Below are positions 10,829 through 22,610 of a stretch of 64,000 bases of DNA, piece by piece. Below the pieces are notes generated by a model. That model was given only the letters and a program-made list of their open reading frames with translations, had not been told where the DNA came from and ran no database searches. Origin of the DNA: Micropterus salmoides (taxonomy: Eukaryota > Chordata > Actinopteri > Centrarchiformes > Centrarchidae); the NCBI RefSeq assembly GCF_014851395.1, contig NW_024041150.1:29328305-29392304 (forward strand), given 5' to 3'. Made by a program: the position numbers and the translations under genes. Positions within the stretch are counted from its first letter, which is position 1. Every line of letters begins with the position of its first letter.

Positions 10829-12980
10829 CTAAAAACAGACCAGTTAATGTTATCATGATATCATGCATTAGCCCACTTTGAGCTGGTAGTTGATTCACTG
10901 GATTAGGCAAAAACACAGTGATTTAGCCCTTTCATCTGTAAACAGTTTGTCCGTGTAATTTTCAAACATTCACAATATTCCAGTATGAAAGCGTTTACAA
11001 AGGCCAAGTTAAATCATGTGCTGCGCTGAGGCAGGTGTGATGAACACATGAATAAAACATCATTGTACCTGTGTGGTCTCCTCAGTGCTCTTGTTGAGGA
11101 AGTTGAGGGAGCTTGCTCTCTTCATTCTGGGCAAAACAAAACAATCAAACAATGAGCCTAAGTCATTAACAACACATCAGAACTGTTCTGATTTTAAATA
11201 AATAAATAAATAATGTGTTAGGTATAAACTAAATAATAATATTCTCAGCGTGTAAAAAAGTGTATTTGGGTAACTAGCTAGCCCCACTTGTCACATAAAA
11301 AAAAGGAACGTTAGCTTGTTGGTCGTAGCAGCTAGCAAAGTAATAAGGGTGAGAGGCGTGTGTTTGGATTTCAGCTGGCAAAAATGTTGTTTATGTTTTC
11401 AAATATGTGTTTGGGATTTAATACATTCTTGTCTTCCTCATCCTCTGTGTATAAACAGGTGTGAAGGAGATCTGGGTGGAAGCCAATAGTTGTCTACTGT
11501 TGAGTTACTACAGCTCTGTATTCACTAAACACGCCCGTTTTTGGGTGATTAAATCACATCCAAAGGATTTGATTTCTATTCAGGACATAAATAGACCACG
11601 CTGTTAAAGTCCGTTTAAATGTTTAAAATGTTTAAATGTTTTATTATTATTTTATTATTGTATAAGTAAGCACATCATGAGCAATGTACAATCCTGAGTC
11701 AATTTCCTCGTACGTGTACACATACAATAAAACTGATTCTGATTCTGATGTTCAGTGTGTTCAAGTTTATGTGGTGTCTTGTGTTGGGGGTTGCAAATTG
11801 CAACCAACGGCTCACTCACCACTCCACCCCTCCCTTTGCTAGCGCTAGAAGCTACAATGGCTGACACGCTCTGTCAGCTCTTGTGCTAAATAAAACATGT
11901 AGTCCTTTATTTGTCCAAATTTCACTTCTCTTATTTCTAACAAACCAGATGACTACAACTACCACTTCTTCTTGCACGTATTCAACGTAGTCACAAAGAG
12001 CGCTCTGTAGAGCTGTTTGTTCTACTATAGAAACATGGCAGCCCAGGCGATGTATGTAGATAGAAATGGCTCATTCTAAGGTAATAAAAACATAACTGTT
12101 CATTATGTAAGGTCTTTATACACCACTGAAAACATAGTTATGGATATTATATTACATTTCTGTCAATAGATCGTCCTAAATATTACACACTGAATTTTTA
12201 ATTTCATTCAGAAATACGTTACATTACAATTGTTAAAGACACCTTAATTCACGCTTCACTGTGACTTTAACAATGAAAAAGGCTGAGTGGGGAAGCCTAA
12301 AAGGGCCAAACTAAAACAAGAGCAACAACTACATCTTTAAGTTCCAACATAATGACACATGGCTGCTGCTGAAAAGATAGTTTTGATTAATTCATAGGTT
12401 GAAAAACATTTTTTTTTAATTTACTGACAACCATTTTAACTATTGCCATTTATACAAGATTCACAGGTTCCAGCTTCTCAAATGTGAAGTTTTGTGATAA
12501 AAATGCTATTTACAAGGTCAAGAATGAACAAGCTCATTATAAAGTAACTGTCTCTGGGTTTTGTTGGTCAGACAAAAGAAGCAATTTGAAGAAGTAAATG
12601 TCTTTAGTTTTCATCTTTGCCAATTTAATTCATGGGGTCTACATAAGTTTCTCAGATGTGACAGTTTTAGTCCATACCACCTCGCCTGGCATCATGGCAG
12701 GTCTCAAGGACTAAAGCTAACACTGAAACTAGTAAAAACTAAGCACTTTGAAAAGTAAAAACTAAACTAGAAAACCTGATTTGAAAACAAAAAAGTTAAA
12801 GAGAAATAAAAATAAAAACTACTGAAAAATGTAAAACTATAATAACCTCGCTGGGAATTGTGTTTTTGACATTATATAGACAGAATGATGGAAAAACTAT
12901 ATTCAATAATAATAATAGACAATGAAAAGCATTAGTTGCTGCCCTACGCCTAACTCCTGACTGACTTATTTATATCAAGC

Positions 12981-13040
<60 letters not shown>

Positions 13041-16000
13041 CCCTGGGTTGCGGGGTTCTTGTGGTCCGCTCCCCTGCAGCTTCTTCACCAGCATCTCGCT
13101 GCTCCTTCTCAGGGCGTCGCGAATCTTCCCGAAGGAGCCGCTGCGACGCAGAGACCCATTCCCATCCTGAGAAAAGATGAAACACAAAACTAAGTCAGCA
13201 TTTACTTCAGACATTAACTATTCAGGAGATTTCCTGTTAAGTCTCCTCACACTAGACAGACTGGGCTCCCTTTTGATGTTTCTGGTTTAATCTCAGCTAT
13301 GAGCTAAGCTGCCCCGCTGAAAGCCAATTCTACATCCACTTGTCAAATAACTGCATCATTAATACAACTCTATCTGCCTTGTGTGCATGGTTTGTACTTT
13401 ACGTGATGAAATTAGTAATATTAACTGACCCCGTTCCATTCGGCGGAGTCGTCACCCTCATTCTCCCCCCGCTGCCCCCCCGGCCCGTTCATTCCTTCCC
13501 TGCTGTGTCGTCTGTCGCCGCCTCCCGCTCCCCCGTCCTTCAGCAGCTCCACCACCTTACTCTGGTTGATGGCATCAATTCCCTGCGAGAGACAGACAGA
13601 GAGGACACAGACAGCAAGAAAAACAAAGGACAACAGTGATTAAAGGGATTAACAATAGCTCACACAGCATGTCTACCTTATTTACTACAGCGTGCACACA
13701 TTAGCTTCATGACTGATCTTCAAACTAGTTTGGCATTGTTTATGCGCTAATAAATCACAGCTGGAATGCCCCGTTGAGCTTAAAAGAACCCAGACGACTA
13801 ATCTAACAGCAGTAATTCAACCAATCACTGCATGTCTGTGTAGTACCTGTTTACGTGACTTGCTGGCACACTCCTCCAGCGTTTCTGCTGCCTCCAGTTT
13901 GCCCTGACGACGGTACAAAGCTCCCAAGCTTTTGAGTGTTGTGTTCACCGTGGGGCTGCAAACAAACCAATGAAGACATATTATTTTTATTTCCTTTTTA
14001 AAATTCGTGTACCCAGATATTTTAGTCAGTACGCATAGGTTTAAAAAGGTACTTCTCAACTAACTTAATCTTTGCTGCATTCAACTTCAATAAAACAAAG
14101 TTGAATTGAGCCATGAGATGGTTTTCGGGAATTGCAGCAGTCATATCACAGTACTGTAATACAAAGTTTAGCCAAGTCACAGCCAAGGTTAAACAGTTTG
14201 AAGAGCCGGCTCCTTTTATTAGAGTTGGATATTAACCAGCGTGAATTTTTCAAAGCCAAAATGTGAATGGAGGTGAGAACAAATGATGAACTCTCACGTT
14301 GCTTTAAGCACCTGATAACCCACTGAAATCTATTTTTTCCAGCAGAACTTTTTTGTTTACAAGGACCAACAGGGACAAAATAGTAAATTTTTAACGGTCT
14401 CCCACGTTACACTCCAATATTAAAAAGGCCCTGACGACACCTGGACTGCACTCGAGTAAAATGCATCTTAAAAAGACCGACGTAACTAATAGTCTTTTTC
14501 ACATGAAACGGATAAATAAATCTCTCCTGAATAAGTACCTGCACTCACTGCAGTAGACCTGCACACCGTAAAGACTGTTTATACTGAATATCATTGTATT
14601 TGATCTGTTGGATGAACACTCTTTGTGTTTCTTTTCTTTTAATGACATCACATCTTCCAGGTTATTTGTTTTTGACATAAATGGATTTTATTCGCAAAAC
14701 CTTTAGCAACGAGCAGTTCAATTAAAAACATGTGTATCTGCTTCCTGACTTCAAACGTCTGACTCACCTGTCCACCTTGCAGGCCTTATACCAGCTCCCA
14801 TACTCCACGTATGGGCCAGAGTCCTTGCGCTTACCCTAAGAGAGACAGCGACAGAGACAGCGACAGAAAAAAGATGAAGGAGGCAGTGAGCAAAGTATGA
14901 AACATAACCCTATAAAACAGCCTATTACAAATCTCTGCTGTTTTCCATCAATCTTATTTTGCAGTCCAGATATTTTCCATAATAAGCCGCCTGCCAGCCA
15001 CTGACGATGTAAAGGTCAAGCTGAAGGACTGACCTTGCTCTCCTCTCTCTCCTCTGCGTGCATCCAGATCGGCTTGTTGTCATCTGCAAAATGAGGACAG
15101 AAAAAAAGAAATGATATAACTGCTATATGATAGACAAGAACAATGTCATGTGTGACATACGTGTATAACAAAACAAGGGAGGAAAGGAATAAATGAATGA
15201 ATTAGAAAATAACAAGGATCCCTGGACTGACCTACATTTCAAAGTGAAGCCTCTCTGTCCATGTAAACACGTGATTTAAAAAACAAAACAAAAACACACG
15301 GCTGCCTTTCATCAAACTCTTGCAATGCCAAATTCCTGGCAAGGCCCTCTCTCATGCCGGGCATGTGAGCGCATAAGGGTTTGATGGGCTTAGCGGCAGC
15401 GGGAGAGAAACATCTACATTAAGCCGCTTCGCACGCTTCGATAGCACAGAATAATCCCCTGACCTGCTGAGAGCACCGAAGGCGAAGGCAGGGATCAGGG
15501 TGTGGCCAAAACAAAAAACCCAGATCCCAAAACACAGCAACTGTCAGGGGAACTAAAAACTGGGCAACTGGACGTGTTCACGCCAGCTTTTTTTATTTGT
15601 CAGTACATGGACAAATATTCTGATGGAGCTGGAAATTGTAATAGTTTTGACTTGACTTTTTCCTTTTCAGTCACTTCCTGGCATATATATATATATATAA
15701 AATATTACAGGCCTATAATAGAGTCCAAAGCCTGATCCACATCCACCAGCACAGCCTGCACCCTAAATGACTTTGCCATTATGTCCGCTTCCGTGCAGCT
15801 CAGCAGTTTGAACGGTGGCTCGACTCACTGTTGACGGAGCCAAACTCCTTCTCGTGTGCCCTGGTCAGGATCTCTTTGTACAGAGCCTCAGCGTCTTTGA
15901 ACTTCCCCTGCTTCAGGTAGCACGTCGCCTGAGGAGAAGCAACACGTCATTTATTCATGTGTCTAAACTGGAAAAGCTTGTGGGCAAAAACGTATAATCG

Positions 16001-19000
16001 TGTCATCAACATGTCATCAGGATAAGATCGCAATACAGAAGAGCAGAAAACACACAAAAACAATCTTTCACTACTGCCTGTCAAATGAAACCTCTATTAT
16101 TCTGCGGGTACTTAATAATGACCCCACCAGGTTATTTTTGGTCTTGGCCACGTTGGGGTCATCGGCTCCCAGTTTGGACTCGTAGATCTCCAGGGCTCGT
16201 CTGTAGTAGTACTCCACCTCGTCGTACTTGCCCTGGTTCTGACACAGCAGGGCCAAGTTGTTCAGCTGCTTGGCCACATCTGGGTGGTACTTCCCCAACA
16301 CCTGGAGACAGATTATAATCTGGAGTCTTTCATTCTTGTTTGCATATGTCCTTTATTTAGATAGGAGGTTTGGTGTTCTGCAGAAGACATGTTCTGCATT
16401 TAGGGCTGGCGGTTCGGGTTTTTACCTTCTCTCTGATTTCCAGCGCTCTCTTGCAGAGAGGTTCAGCCTCCTTGTACTTGCCCCTCTTGCCGTACAGAAC
16501 AGCCAGGTTGTTGAGGGTCGCGGCCACGGCTGGATGATCCTTCCCCAGCGTCTTCTCTCTGATGGCCAGGGCGTCATTCAGGAGGTGAGCCGCTTCTTTG
16601 TACTTGTTCTGATCCCTGGAAGGCAAAACAATACAACAGCACATCATTAAAGATCTGAAATTTGATACAAACTATAAAATGTTTCCCTCTCTCTCTCCAC
16701 TGCCCCACCTGTACACCAAGGCCAGGATGTTGAGCATGGTGGCTACATCAGGGTGGTCGTGTCCAGACGTCTTCTCCAGGTCCTCCAGGGCTTGTTTGCA
16801 CAGCGGCACGGCCACCTCGTACCTCCCCTGTGAGGCATACTGGATCACCAGGTTGTGGAGCGTCCTGAGGCGGGCCGGGATCTCGTAGCCTCCCTGCTGG
16901 GCTGCCACCTCTCCGCTGGGCTGGGCTGTGGGACAGAGAGGGGGGTTATTAAAGTGTCTTGCTATCTATCTGTGATGGCAATATTACGGTCAAACAGATA
17001 CTTCTCTCCAACTTCTTAAATCTTTAAAAGTCTTGCTCTCAAAGGCGTCTTTCTCCTTTCCATTTATTCATTTCTGGTTTCTCTGTCAGTCTCTCTTTGT
17101 GAAACAGCCTGTGTAGACGTATATGAGAAGCATTAGGTCCATCAAAGGCAATGAAGAATTTAATGCCAGAGCCAAGCAGGACAAGAGGAGGATATTCAAT
17201 CAAACCCACGCCCAGTTGCCATCATCTGTACGTAATTATATTAATCTTGGATTGCTGATGTCCAGAAACAGGAGAAAATCTAATTTTTTTCCTTTGTTAG
17301 ATTTCCCCTGCTCACAGTTGATCTGATTTCTCCTTCCAATTGCTTCAAGGTTTAAAAAGGACTTTTCTACTCTTTTTCCCTTTCCTCTGCTTCCTTCTGC
17401 CACAACTAGGGACAGGTATCAAGAACCGGATTCAAGTTGGAATCTGTACAAAATTTCCAAGAACCGTGGATTTATTAAGACATGTGCATTTAAATTCTGC
17501 AGTGAGCATTTTACAGTCCATGAAAGTGTCACTTCATGGACTGACAGGACATGCTACAGTGACCTAACTTCTGTTTTCATTCATGGACCATGGCTGACCA
17601 CAGCAAAAGCTCAAAAGTTTGGCTTAGCTTCACTAAAAAAAGATGACACAGCAAAATACAACACCTGCAGTAAAGATATTTGGTCCAACATGATGACGCA
17701 TTTACTTCAACATGGCATGAATCTGAAGGAACGCACCATCTTCAATGTGTTGGGTTCTCCCAGCTAACGCTAACAGTAGCTATGTCTCATGCTCAGGTAC
17801 AAAACACAGATGATCTGACATTCACCTTTTATACTGAAGGCAAACCAAAGACATGGTATCTATTTTTTTCTTAGACATGAGTCCCCAGAGACACACCTCT
17901 AGTACAGAAACTCCTTTCACTTGAGCCACTAAGGGAAGATGAGCAAGGAGGAAGTGGATGAAAGTCACAAAACGGTTACAAGAACTGCGGTTAAAGGGGT
18001 TTGAATCAGAACTGAGATTTGTTAAAATTGAAACAATACTGAACCCCAGCCACATCTTCTACTGTACATTAAAATGATGACATAATTGAAAGTTAACAGC
18101 TACTCCTTACATCAAATGAAGCAAAACTAGAAGAAAATGACTGAAGTAAAAAGATAATGTTATCCAGGAAGAGCACACAAAGGTCAAATCAGATGTCAAA
18201 AGAATAATGAACTACAATGATCATCGCAGCAGAGCAAGAGATCTTTATAGGTAATAAAAAGGTATATTTTTTATGTTATTGCTAAATGTGAAGTTGACTT
18301 TCAAAACGAAATAAAGAAAGCAAAGACTTCAGAGGAGCATTAATGAGCATTTAGTTATTAATAATTAAAGAGACCAAAGGGCACAGTCTGACTGGTTGTC
18401 AGGGAGGAGCCCTATATTGTTAACATGCTGCATAAGTGAAATTTTCTATCTGTAATTTGATTTCACTTTATTAATGACACAGATTCACAAACCCACATAC
18501 CAGCCTGAGTTTCTGTTTAGATAGTCCAAGTAGCATTAACCAAACCACAGCTGCTGCGGTTTTAAATAAATGTTTAGCATCTCATCTAAACTGGAACACA
18601 TACAACTGCAGGTCTGCCACTTACACAGGGAGCTGCATGTCTGAACACCTGAGAACAACTTGTGCCTCAGTGTTTAAATTACTCTTAAGAGTTCAGATGA
18701 GGACTGAACATTTCAGGTACTGGAAGGTGTTACTGTACTGAGCTCTGAGTGGTTTTCTTTCACACTCCACACATTAAATAGAAACAGCACTGATTCTCTT
18801 CCTTGCCTTGCTTACCCTGCAGATATAATTACCTTCTATAAAATACAATGCAGCATGTTCTAACAACTTCAACCTGAATAAAACTATGAATTATTAGTGC
18901 CCTTGTCCACCAATGCGTTTTTTGCCAGCTGAAAACGCCAGCTGCTCTTCTGAAAACGCCCAGCAGGGAGCGCTAGCGGCCGTTTTTGAGTGGCAGCATT

Positions 19001-19754
19001 TTTAACGCCTGCTTTGGTTGCTATGACACATTTGTTGCAAGTAGTTCTACCTAACTTTACTGGATGTAAAAATGTCGACACAGAGTAGAGTAGGCTACTT
19101 GCTCTGTATGAAGAGAAGGCTGAAGCAGGTACAGAGAGAGGACGGACTCGCCGTATGTGGGTTCATGAGATTTTGTGGGCGAGGAAAGATCTCTGTGAGT
19201 ACCACCGTTTGGTCCAAGAGCTGAGGTTCGACGACGCCCGCTTCCAGGATAGTAACCGTTTCTACGGTGTAGTATTTGTCCCGCCCCTCCTGCGCTGTGA
19301 TTGGACAGCTGAGTAAAAAGTGACAGTGATGAGCGCAGCGTTTTTCCCCCAAAGTTGAACATTTTTCAACTCTCGGCGGCCGGAGAAAAAAAACGCTCAG
19401 CGCCTCGTCACGCTGCTGACGTTTTTACCGCTTGTAAAAACGTGGCGCTCCCATTGTTATTAATTGAAAAAAAGATGCTGGCGTCTGAAAAAAAACCCCG
19501 CTTTGGTGGACACGGGCCCTAAATAGTTAATCAAGAGCAAATAAATTTCACTTTGCAGCCATAGTTAAGGTTCAGACTCGTTTGCACAAACACAAATTCA
19601 CAGTTTGGATAGCAGAGAAACCATTTTATATACCAAACGTGAATTTTTTGATTATCTGACATTTTATAAAGCAAGTTATTAATCGAATGATCTAAAATAA
19701 ATTATCTGGAGATTAACTGATAATGAGAATAATGGTTACTTGCAGCCCTACTGT

Positions 19755-19819
<65 letters not shown>

Positions 19820-20551
19820 AACATCATGTGGTCATCTCCCAAACCAGAGCAAAGGCCTGCATGAGGTCTAATAACTGCCACTGATTTCATACCTGGTCCC
19901 TGGTCATCATCGTTGGGGAATAAGTCATCCAGGCTGTCCTTTGAAGTGTCTCCTCCTCCACTTCCACCGCCGCTGCCACTGGAGCTCTGGTTCTTCTCTT
20001 CTGAGGGCGAGACGTCATCGTCAAACTTCTTGATCTGGTTCATGAACTCCAGGTGCTTCTTCTCCTCCTCCAGCTGGGCGACGCTCTGCTCGCTGCGCTG
20101 CAGCTTGTGCTGCGTCCCCGCCAGCTCGTCCCGCAGCCACTGGTTCTCCTGGCAGAGGCGGCGCACCTGAGCGCGCAGCTTCTGCTTCTCCGACTCCACG
20201 GCGCTCAGGTGGCTCGACAGGGCGATGATCACCTGGGGGAAAGGGGAAATGAAAATATAAATTAAACTTCTCCAAGCTGAACAAAAAGCATCCCATACAA
20301 CAAAAGAGGACTGAGCCTCTCACCTGTGCCTCTCCCAGGCCCAGCTCAATGGCCTCCAGACTCTTGCGGAGCAGCCCAGATTTCTCCTGGGCAGCGGGCG
20401 GCTGGGTGCAGTCTAGCAGCGAGTTGAGGAGCTGGGCGTGTTCGCCGCGCAGCGTCTCCAGGCCCTGCATCACGGCCTTAGTGTTGAGGACAATCTCATC
20501 CTGGCTCAGTCGCTCCAGGGCTTCTTCACGTGGATACACCATGGTGGACAT
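10745..20551 (-). CDS. klc2: Kinesin light chain 2 (complete coding region, 13 exons)
   Basis: KLC2 is the cargo-binding light chain of kinesin-1. Exons 20324-20551, 19893-20232, 16709-16925, 16426-16615, 16128-16301, 15829-15928, 15034-15083, 14768-14835, 13847-13955, 13430-13582, 13042-13166, 11069-11126 and 10745-10828 join in phase to 1896 bases (631 codons plus stop; human KLC2 is about 622). The N-terminus holds a heptad-repeat coiled coil that binds the heavy chain, then the autoinhibitory LFP-acidic motif DSLDDLFPNDDD, then six TPR units from GGYEIPARLRTLHNL onward that bind W-acidic and other cargo motifs. The C-terminus has an amphipathic RRSGSFGKIRDALRRSSEML segment and ends DLSRRSSLIG. 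MVYPREE, TLRGEH and the end sequence favour KLC2 over KLC1, 3 or 4. The start at 20551 is chosen because it follows the family pattern; a second in-frame ATG three codons on has a stronger Kozak context. Confidence 0.95.
11069..11126 (-). CDS. klc2: klc2 exon: RASSLNFLN phospho-motif exon
   Basis: It encodes MKRASSLNFLNKSTEETTQ, which matches mammalian KLC2. Confidence 0.95.
11655..11755 (+). mobile_element. Non-LTR retrotransposon/SINE 3' tail
   Basis: It contains CAATTTCCTCGTACGTGTAC, then ACAATAAAACTGATTCTGATTCTGA, the usual 3' tail with short TTCTGA repeats seen in fish retroposons. No coding part remains. Confidence 0.55.
12365..12500. mobile_element. Fragment of the GCTGCAAC-family MITE in a klc2 intron
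   Basis: It shares GGTTCCAGCTTCTCAAATGT and ATTAATTCATAGGTTG with the family interior. It is partial and diverged. Confidence 0.5.
12983..13038 (+). repeat. (AC)n microsatellite touching a klc2 donor
   Basis: 28 units; on the transcript it is (GT)n beginning at intron base 4 after the 13042-13166 exon. Confidence 0.98.
13042..13166 (-). CDS. klc2: klc2 exon: amphipathic C-terminal segment
   Basis: It encodes SLRRSGSFGKIRDALRRSSE and MLVKKLQG. The donor reads CCCAGG|gtag, and a (GT)n run starts at intron base 4. Confidence 0.9.
13430..13582 (-). CDS. klc2: klc2 exon: C-terminal tail, first part
   Basis: It encodes SKVVELLKDGGAGGGDRRHS and ends SAEWNG, matching KLC2. The middle is Gly-rich and diverged. 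Confidence 0.9.
13847..13955 (-). CDS. klc2: klc2 exon: TPR6
   Basis: It encodes PTVNTTLKSLGALYRRQGKL and ETLEECASKSRKQ. Confidence 0.95.
14768..14835 (-). CDS. klc2: klc2 exon: inter-TPR segment
   Basis: It encodes GKRKDSGPYVEYGSWYKACK, the variable-to-conserved block before the last TPR. Confidence 0.95.
15034..15083 (-). CDS. klc2: klc2 exon: loop after TPR5
   Basis: This 50-base exon encodes DNKPIWMHAEEREESK, a KLC hallmark. Confidence 0.95.
15829..15928 (-). CDS. klc2: klc2 exon: TPR5
   Basis: It encodes CYLKQGKFKDAEALYKEILT and AHEKEFGSVN. The donor is gtgagt. Confidence 0.95.
16128..16301 (-). CDS. klc2: klc2 exon: TPR4
   Basis: It encodes LGKYHPDVAKQLNNLALLCQ and VEYYYRRALEIYESKLG, 58 codons in phase 0. 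Confidence 0.95.
16426..16615 (-). CDS. klc2: klc2 exon: TPR2-TPR3
   Basis: It encodes DQNKYKEAAHLLNDALAIRE and GKDHPAVAATLNNLAVLYG, which are canonical KLC TPR helices. Confidence 0.95.
16709..16925 (-). CDS. klc2: klc2 exon: first TPR region
   Basis: It encodes QQGGYEIPARLRTLHNLVIQ and the first TPR helices (VPLCKQALEDLEKTSGHDHP). It is preceded by a 3.0 kb intron that carries hAT and Harbinger remnants. Confidence 0.95.
17407..17770 (+). pseudogene. Decayed hAT transposase fragment with BED-finger relic
   Basis: An ATG at 17590 opens MADHSKSSKVWLSFTKK, then an extra A in a 7-A run shifts the frame. The next frame continues DDTAKYNTCSKDIWSNMMTH and LLQHGMNLKERTIF. The layout (SKVWxxF...CxxC...HLxxxH, then NLKE) is that of BED zinc fingers in hAT transposases. 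One Cys has become Tyr, so it is dead. An end resembling a hAT terminus starts near 17407. It is inside the klc2 intron. Confidence 0.7.
18895..19521 (+). mobile_element. PIF/Harbinger-type element with decayed transposase start
   Basis: The terminal repeats match over about 18 bases: TAGTGCCCTTGTCCACCAA at the left and the complement of TAGGGCCCGTGTCCACCAA at the right. Plus-strand sequence at 19073-19245 still reads as a Harbinger transposase N-terminus: MSTQSRVGYLL in one frame, then MWVHEILWARKDLCEYHRL and VQELRFDDARFQ in another, so there is a frameshift between them. It lies in the large klc2 intron. Confidence 0.8.
19680..19752. mobile_element. End fragment of the GCTGCAAC-family MITE
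   Basis: The stretch ending GGTTACTTGCAGCCCTA is the typical right terminus. It abuts a (TG)n tract that begins at 19759. Confidence 0.55.
19759..19817 (+). repeat. (TG)n microsatellite
   Basis: About 29 units, 75 bases into the klc2 intron after the coiled-coil exon, abutting a MITE end. Confidence 0.98.
19893..20232 (-). CDS. klc2: klc2 exon: heptad coiled coil and LFP-acidic linker
   Basis: It encodes ALSSHLSAVESEKQKLRAQ and the rest of the heavy-chain-binding coiled coil, then FDDDVSPSEEKN, a Ser/Gly-rich insertion and the LFP-acidic motif. The insertion makes this linker longer than in mammals. Confidence 0.95.
20324..20551 (-). CDS. klc2: klc2 first coding exon: N-terminus and coiled coil
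   Basis: It encodes MSTMVYPREEALERLSQDEI, AVMQGLETLRGEH and KSLEAIELGLGEAQ, closely matching KLC2. The exon itself begins at 20554 after an acceptor, so only three 5' UTR bases precede the ATG in it and the rest of the 5' UTR is upstream. The donor is gtgaga. Confidence 0.95.
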
Positions 20552-21146
20552 TGCCTGGTTTCATACACACTGCGGGAAAGAAAAGGAAACAGAACACAAG
20601 GATGACAAAGATGTCTTATCTGTGGGATGGAAGGTCTTTTTGCTGAGTGTGCATTGTCTTTGTCCTCTCCTGCTCAGTGCAACCACATCCTTTATCCGTT
20701 TGTCCCTGAGGTCAAGAAGAGGACAAACAGACAAAAAGAGAGAACAGACGAGATGAGAAAGAAAGAAAAGAGGAAAGGGAGGTGGAGGAGGGCAGAACAA
20801 AAAGAAATAGGATACATTAACGATGAGGGAGGGAGCACATAAAGAGATACTTGATGAGAAGGTCAATAAGGAAGAAAAACAAACTGAAAGTAGAAAAAGA
20901 CGATAAATACAACACAGATTACAGGTCTTGCGATCATGTCAGATGTTGTTCTCCAGATGGAAGAAAACATGTTTGTCAACAACAAATGTCACATCATCAT
21001 GATTTTAATTGTTTTTTTCAGTGAAAATGAAAATTGTGTTGCAAAAAATATCACTCACAAATCTTGAATCTTTTTTTTTTTTTTTTTTACCAGATCTTGC
21101 AGAACAAGTTGTCAACTATGAAATTAATTGCCAAATATTTCTTATA

Positions 21147-21320
21147 TCTGTTTGAGTGATTTTTTTAGAAAATTAAAGTTACAATTCTCTGATTCCAGCT
21201 TCTTAAATGTGAATATTTTCTGGTTTCTTTGCTCCTCTATGACAGCAAACTGAGTATCTTTGGGTTGTGGACCAAACAAGACGTTTGAGGACGTCGTCTT
21301 GGGTTTTGGGACAGTATGTG
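21147..21320. mobile_element. Internal fragment of the GCTGCAAC-family MITE
   Basis: It contains CTGATTCCAGCTTCTTAAAT, TCTTTGGGTTGTGGACCAAA and CAAGACGTTTGAGGACGTC, which recur in the 46.6 kb copy. No terminal repeat is recognisable. Confidence 0.65.
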
Positions 21321-22252
21321 CCATAAATAACAGGTACACTGCAGTGAAAACAACCTTAATGAAGAAAGCAACATTGGAAACAGCGGCAACAGGAGGACGT
21401 TGACACTCCTGAGACACATTTACTGCACGATACCACATTTAAATTTAATACATATGATTACAGAGGTTAAAAGATAGAGAATATTAAATATAATGTAGCT
21501 GGAGACTATCTAACGTGTATTCTGTTCTGAACTGAAAGTCTTTTCTCTGTTTTTCTCTACAAATTCAAAGAGGTCAACAGCCAAATAGTAGTTTCCCATT
21601 TCATTATTGCATAACACCACCTTGGGAAGTTGGACTAGGTGGAAAGCGACAAGGTGTGTATGTGTGAGAGTAGTATATGTATAGTTAAAACCCTTTCTAA
21701 TTACTACAAGAGGATTCCTCTGAGCTTGAACCTGACGCAGCAGCTGCCAGTGATCATAAAGCCAATTAAAATGAGACGCTGTCACTCCACAGGGCTGTTG
21801 TTCCGAGGAGAGACTCATTCAGAGGTGAGACGATAACGTCAAAATCAAATATCACAGAGGGATCTAAACCGGAGCATGCGTGTTGAATCTGCATGGACGA
21901 CATTATCAGCTGATCACAGATATATCAATATGCACAGGTCGGCTAAACAAGAGATTTCAGTACAGAAACGCCTCAGAGATGCTTAAACTGTTTGTCCCCC
22001 AGAAAGTTTACTTGTTAAATGTAAAATGTCCGACTCACTACATATCTTGGTCACAAGACATACATACACACATTATATATATAGCGTAACAGCCTTTCAA
22101 AACTTGCCTGGGTCGGGCTCTAATCTAATGTTTCTAATGTTCAGGATAATGACACTAAGAGACTACTGACCTCAGTCACCAGACAAATGTGAATATAAAC
22201 TCCTGTATCAAAATATTTTTGATTCACTACCTTAATATTGATCGTGTGATTA

Positions 22253-22345
22253 CAGCTGCAACTAAAAAAATCTTCATAAATTCATCCTTTCATTTTTGCT
22301 TTAATCATTTAGTCTGTACATGTCCCAAAGCCCAAAAGTGACATA
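22253..22345. mobile_element. Left-end fragment of the GCTGCAAC-family MITE
   Basis: It starts AGCTGCAACTAAAAAAATC and continues TGTCCCAAAGCCCAAAAGTG, as in other copies. The right end is absent. Confidence 0.5.
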
Positions 22346-22577
22346 TTTGTATTCTTTGTGTTCAGTAAATATCAACATGTATGTCCCAGTGGTAGACAGA
22401 TCCAGGCAGATAAGATTTGGCCCAGGAAATGGTCACTTTTTCTCCTGAGCATGCGGGCCTGAATATTGAGCAGCTGTAAATGAAACGGTTGCAGCAGCAG
22501 CAGAGGAGACAATTTTGCAACATCGTGACTTTCTCCTTTTTCCTGCTTTGATGTGGGAGGCGCACCTGTTCTCCCCT

Positions 22578-22584
<7 letters not shown>

Positions 22585-22609
<25 letters not shown>

Positions 22610-22610
22610 G
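22585..22610 (+). repeat. (CT)n microsatellite
   Basis: About 12 units upstream of the klc2 coding exons, inside the inferred 5' UTR intron. Confidence 0.95.
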
